Positions 4,559-6,332 of a DNA stretch of 6,332 nt are shown here, piece after piece. Origin of the DNA: Acidimicrobiia bacterium (GTDB lineage Bacteria; Actinomycetota; Acidimicrobiia; Spongiisociales; UBA5794). A model generated the notes under the pieces. That model was given only the letters and a program-made list of their open reading frames with translations. It was not told the DNA's origin and ran no database searches. The position numbers and the translations under genes were made by a program. Within the stretch, counting starts at the first letter, position 1, and every line of letters starts with the position of its first letter. The DNA lies in NCBI GenBank assembly GCA_030599515.1, contig JAUVNV010000147.1, positions 1-6,332 of the forward strand, written 5' to 3'.

Positions 4559-5635
4559 ATGGCCAAGCTGAAAGAGCTCGCTGTCGCCGGACAGAGCGTC
4601 TGGCTCGACTTCATCCGCCGCGACATGGTGACCAACGGCGAACTCGAAGCCCTCATCGACGAGGGAGTCACAGGTGTGACATCGAACCCGTCGATCTTCG
4701 AAAGTGCCATCGCCGGTTCGAATCTCTACGACGCTGCCATCGCTGCCGCCGACGGAGACGCCACCTCGGTGTTCGAAACACTCGCCGTCGAAGACGTCCG
4801 CAGTGCGGCAGACGCACTCCGCGGCGTCTACGACGCCACCGACGGCGCCGATGGCTATGTCAGCCTCGAGGTCTCGCCAACGCTGGCCGATGATGCCGAG
4901 GGCACGATCGCCGACGCACTCCGGCTGTGGGCCTGGGTCGATCGCCCGAATCTCATGGTCAAGGTTCCCGCCACGGCGGCCGGAATCGTCGCCATCGAAG
5001 AGCTCACCGCTGCCGGCGTCAACATCAACGCCACGCTGATGTTCAGCCTCGCGAACTACGACGCCGTCGCAATGGCATATGTGCGAGGCACCGAGCGCAG
5101 CGAGACTCCGGAGCGACTCGCGTCGGTCGCGTCGTTCTTCGTCAGTCGCGTCGACGGCAAGATCGACGCCGCACTCAACGGAATCGGCACAGACGAGGCT
5201 CTCTCACTTCGCGGACTCGCCGCGGTGGCGAACGCCAAGCTCGCCTATCGGCGCTACCAGGAGATCTTCGAGGGTTCAGCGTTCGACCTCGCACGGTCCC
5301 GTGGCGCCAGGCCTCAGCGTGCCCTGTGGGCCTCGACCTCAACGAAGAACCCGTCGTACTCAGACGTCCTTTACGTCGACGAACTCATCGGGCCCAACAC
5401 GGTCAACACGATCCCGCCGGCCACCATCGACGCGTTCAGAGACCACGGCGTCGTTGATCCAACAGCGCTGACGAGCGAGGTCGAAGCGGCCGAGCAACAC
5501 TTCGCGAGCCTCGCAAGTCTCGGCATCGACGTCGACGCGATCACGGATGAGCTCCAGGTCGAGGGGGTCGCTTCGTTCGCCGGTGCATTCGACGGTCTCC
5601 TCGCAGCGATCGAGGCCCAGCAGGAACGCTCGTGA
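4559..5635 (+). CDS. tal: transaldolase
   Basis: Transfers a dihydroxyacetone unit from sedoheptulose-7-phosphate to glyceraldehyde-3-phosphate, giving erythrose-4-phosphate and fructose-6-phosphate in the non-oxidative pentose phosphate pathway. The 358-residue product has the length of the larger actinobacterial transaldolases. SVWLDFIRRDMV (13-24) carries the catalytic Asp17, GVTGVTSNPSIFESAI (36-51) is the family signature, and VSLEVSP (101-107) is a core beta strand. NLMVKVPAT (131-139) holds the Schiff-base Lys135. NINATLMFSL (155-164), SFFVSRVD (192-199) and ALWASTSTKNPSYSD (255-269) complete the active-site barrel. No key residue is missing. The gene overlaps the downstream pgi by four bases (GTGA). 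Its product fructose-6-phosphate is the substrate of that neighbour's product, so the pair makes direct metabolic sense. Confidence 0.95.
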   Translation: MAKLKELAVAGQSVWLDFIRRDMVTNGELEALIDEGVTGVTSNPSIFESAIAGSNLYDAAIAAADGDATSVFETLAVEDVRSAADALRGVYDATDGADGYVSLEVSPTLADDAEGTIADALRLWAWVDRPNLMVKVPATAAGIVAIEELTAAGVNINATLMFSLANYDAVAMAYVRGTERSETPERLASVASFFVSRVDGKIDAALNGIGTDEALSLRGLAAVANAKLAYRRYQEIFEGSAFDLARSRGARPQRALWASTSTKNPSYSDVLYVDELIGPNTVNTIPPATIDAFRDHGVVDPTALTSEVEAAEQHFASLASLGIDVDAITDELQVEGVASFAGAFDGLLAAIEAQQERS

Positions 5636-6332
5636 GCGTCGGGGTCCAGATCAAAGCCGGGGACGTTCAACCGGCCATCGATTCGCGCCTGACCGCCTGG
5701 AGCGAGGCCCGCTTCGCGAGTCGCCTGTGGGACCGAGATCCGACCCTCTGGTTCGACCCTCCCCGGGACGAGATCGAGAACCGCCTCGGGTGGCTCTGCC
5801 CCGGTAGCGCGGATGGAATCGACGCCATCAACGAATTCGTCGCTGCCGCAGTCGATGAGGGCCTGACCGATGTCGTGCTGCTCGGCATGGGCGGGTCGAG
5901 CCTCGCCCCGGAGGTATTCGCTTCGGTGTTCCGCAGCCCCGATGGTCCAAGGCTGACGGTGCTCGACTCGACCTACCCCGACGTGGTCGCCCGGGTGGCC
6001 GACACCGTCGATCCGGCAACGACACTGTTCATCGTCGCGTCCAAGTCCGGGACGACGCTGGAGACCATGTCGTTCTTCCACATCCTCTGGGATCGGGCGA
6101 GCGCAGCGCTCGACAATCCCGGCAGTCGGTTCATCGCAATCACCGACCCGGATTCGCTCCTGGCTCGCCTCGGAGACGAACGTGGCTTTCGCGCTGTGTT
6201 CCTCACACCGGCGGATGTCGGTGGACGGTTCTCGGCACTGATCGAGTTCGGTCTCGTTCCCGCTGCCCTTGTCGGGGTTGACCTCGGCCGCCTCCTCGCC
6301 GGAGCCGACGCAGCGGCGTTCGCGTGCGGACC
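5632..6332 (+). CDS. pgi: glucose-6-phosphate isomerase, 5' part, cut by window end
   Basis: Interconverts glucose-6-phosphate and fructose-6-phosphate, linking glycolysis with the pentose phosphate pathway. The frame opens at GTG 5632, overlaps the tal stop as GTGA, and stays open for 233 codons to the window edge. GMGGSSLAPEV (85-95) is the start of the first sugar-isomerase (SIS) domain, SKSGTT (137-142) is the phosphate-binding loop, and PADVGGRFSAL (193-203) matches the conserved (N/D)VGGRFS motif. The N-terminal stretch before the first SIS domain (about 80 residues) is much shorter than in the roughly 550-residue classical enzyme. It recalls the isomerase half of the transaldolase-isomerase fusion proteins known in several phyla. 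Catalytic Glu and Lys residues would lie beyond the window. No separate Shine-Dalgarno sequence is obvious, as expected for coupling to tal. Confidence 0.9.
   Translation, partial: MSVGVQIKAGDVQPAIDSRLTAWSEARFASRLWDRDPTLWFDPPRDEIENRLGWLCPGSADGIDAINEFVAAAVDEGLTDVVLLGMGGSSLAPEVFASVFRSPDGPRLTVLDSTYPDVVARVADTVDPATTLFIVASKSGTTLETMSFFHILWDRASAALDNPGSRFIAITDPDSLLARLGDERGFRAVFLTPADVGGRFSALIEFGLVPAALVGVDLGRLLAGADAAAFACG

Overview
This window is a G+C-rich piece of bacterial chromosome made almost wholly of plus-strand genes. The high G+C, GTG starts, GTGA stop/start overlaps, actinobacterial-length transaldolase and Thr-rich exported lytic transglycosylase fit an actinobacterium, perhaps of the Acidimicrobiia type. 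That assignment is inference: there is no rRNA or other marker gene here.

Layout: (1) 1-186 is the 3' end of a gene whose 61 visible residues faintly resemble a NUDIX hydrolase C-terminus. (2) 187-488 is a 302-base gap with a heptamer tandem repeat (GTCGGTT, 3.7 copies), a 10-bp palindrome, a small hairpin, a plausible promoter and a strongly foldable leader. (3) 489-1646 encodes a secreted or membrane-anchored SLT-type lytic transglycosylase with Thr-rich linkers around an Ig-like domain. (4) 1661-2005 encodes a small membrane-anchored helix-hairpin-helix protein, overlapping by GTGA with (5) rlmN (2002-3042). (6) A BCP/PrxQ peroxiredoxin (3072-3533) overlaps by one base with (7) galU (3533-4402). 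(8) 4403-4558 is an intergenic region with paired AACGnCGTT sites, a second heptamer repeat and a hairpin. (9) tal (4559-5635) overlaps by GTGA with (10) the 5' part of a pgi-like glucose-6-phosphate isomerase gene that runs off the window.

Genes from 489 to 4402 are close enough (gaps of 29 bases or less, several overlaps) to be one transcription unit mixing envelope functions (SLT, galU), RNA modification (rlmN) and peroxide defence. tal-pgi looks like a second unit linking the pentose phosphate pathway to glycolysis, with its own leader. No mobile element, CRISPR array, tRNA, rRNA or defence system is visible. The genes themselves are mostly housekeeping; the less ordinary signals lie in the two intergenic regions and in the HHH/rlmN pair.
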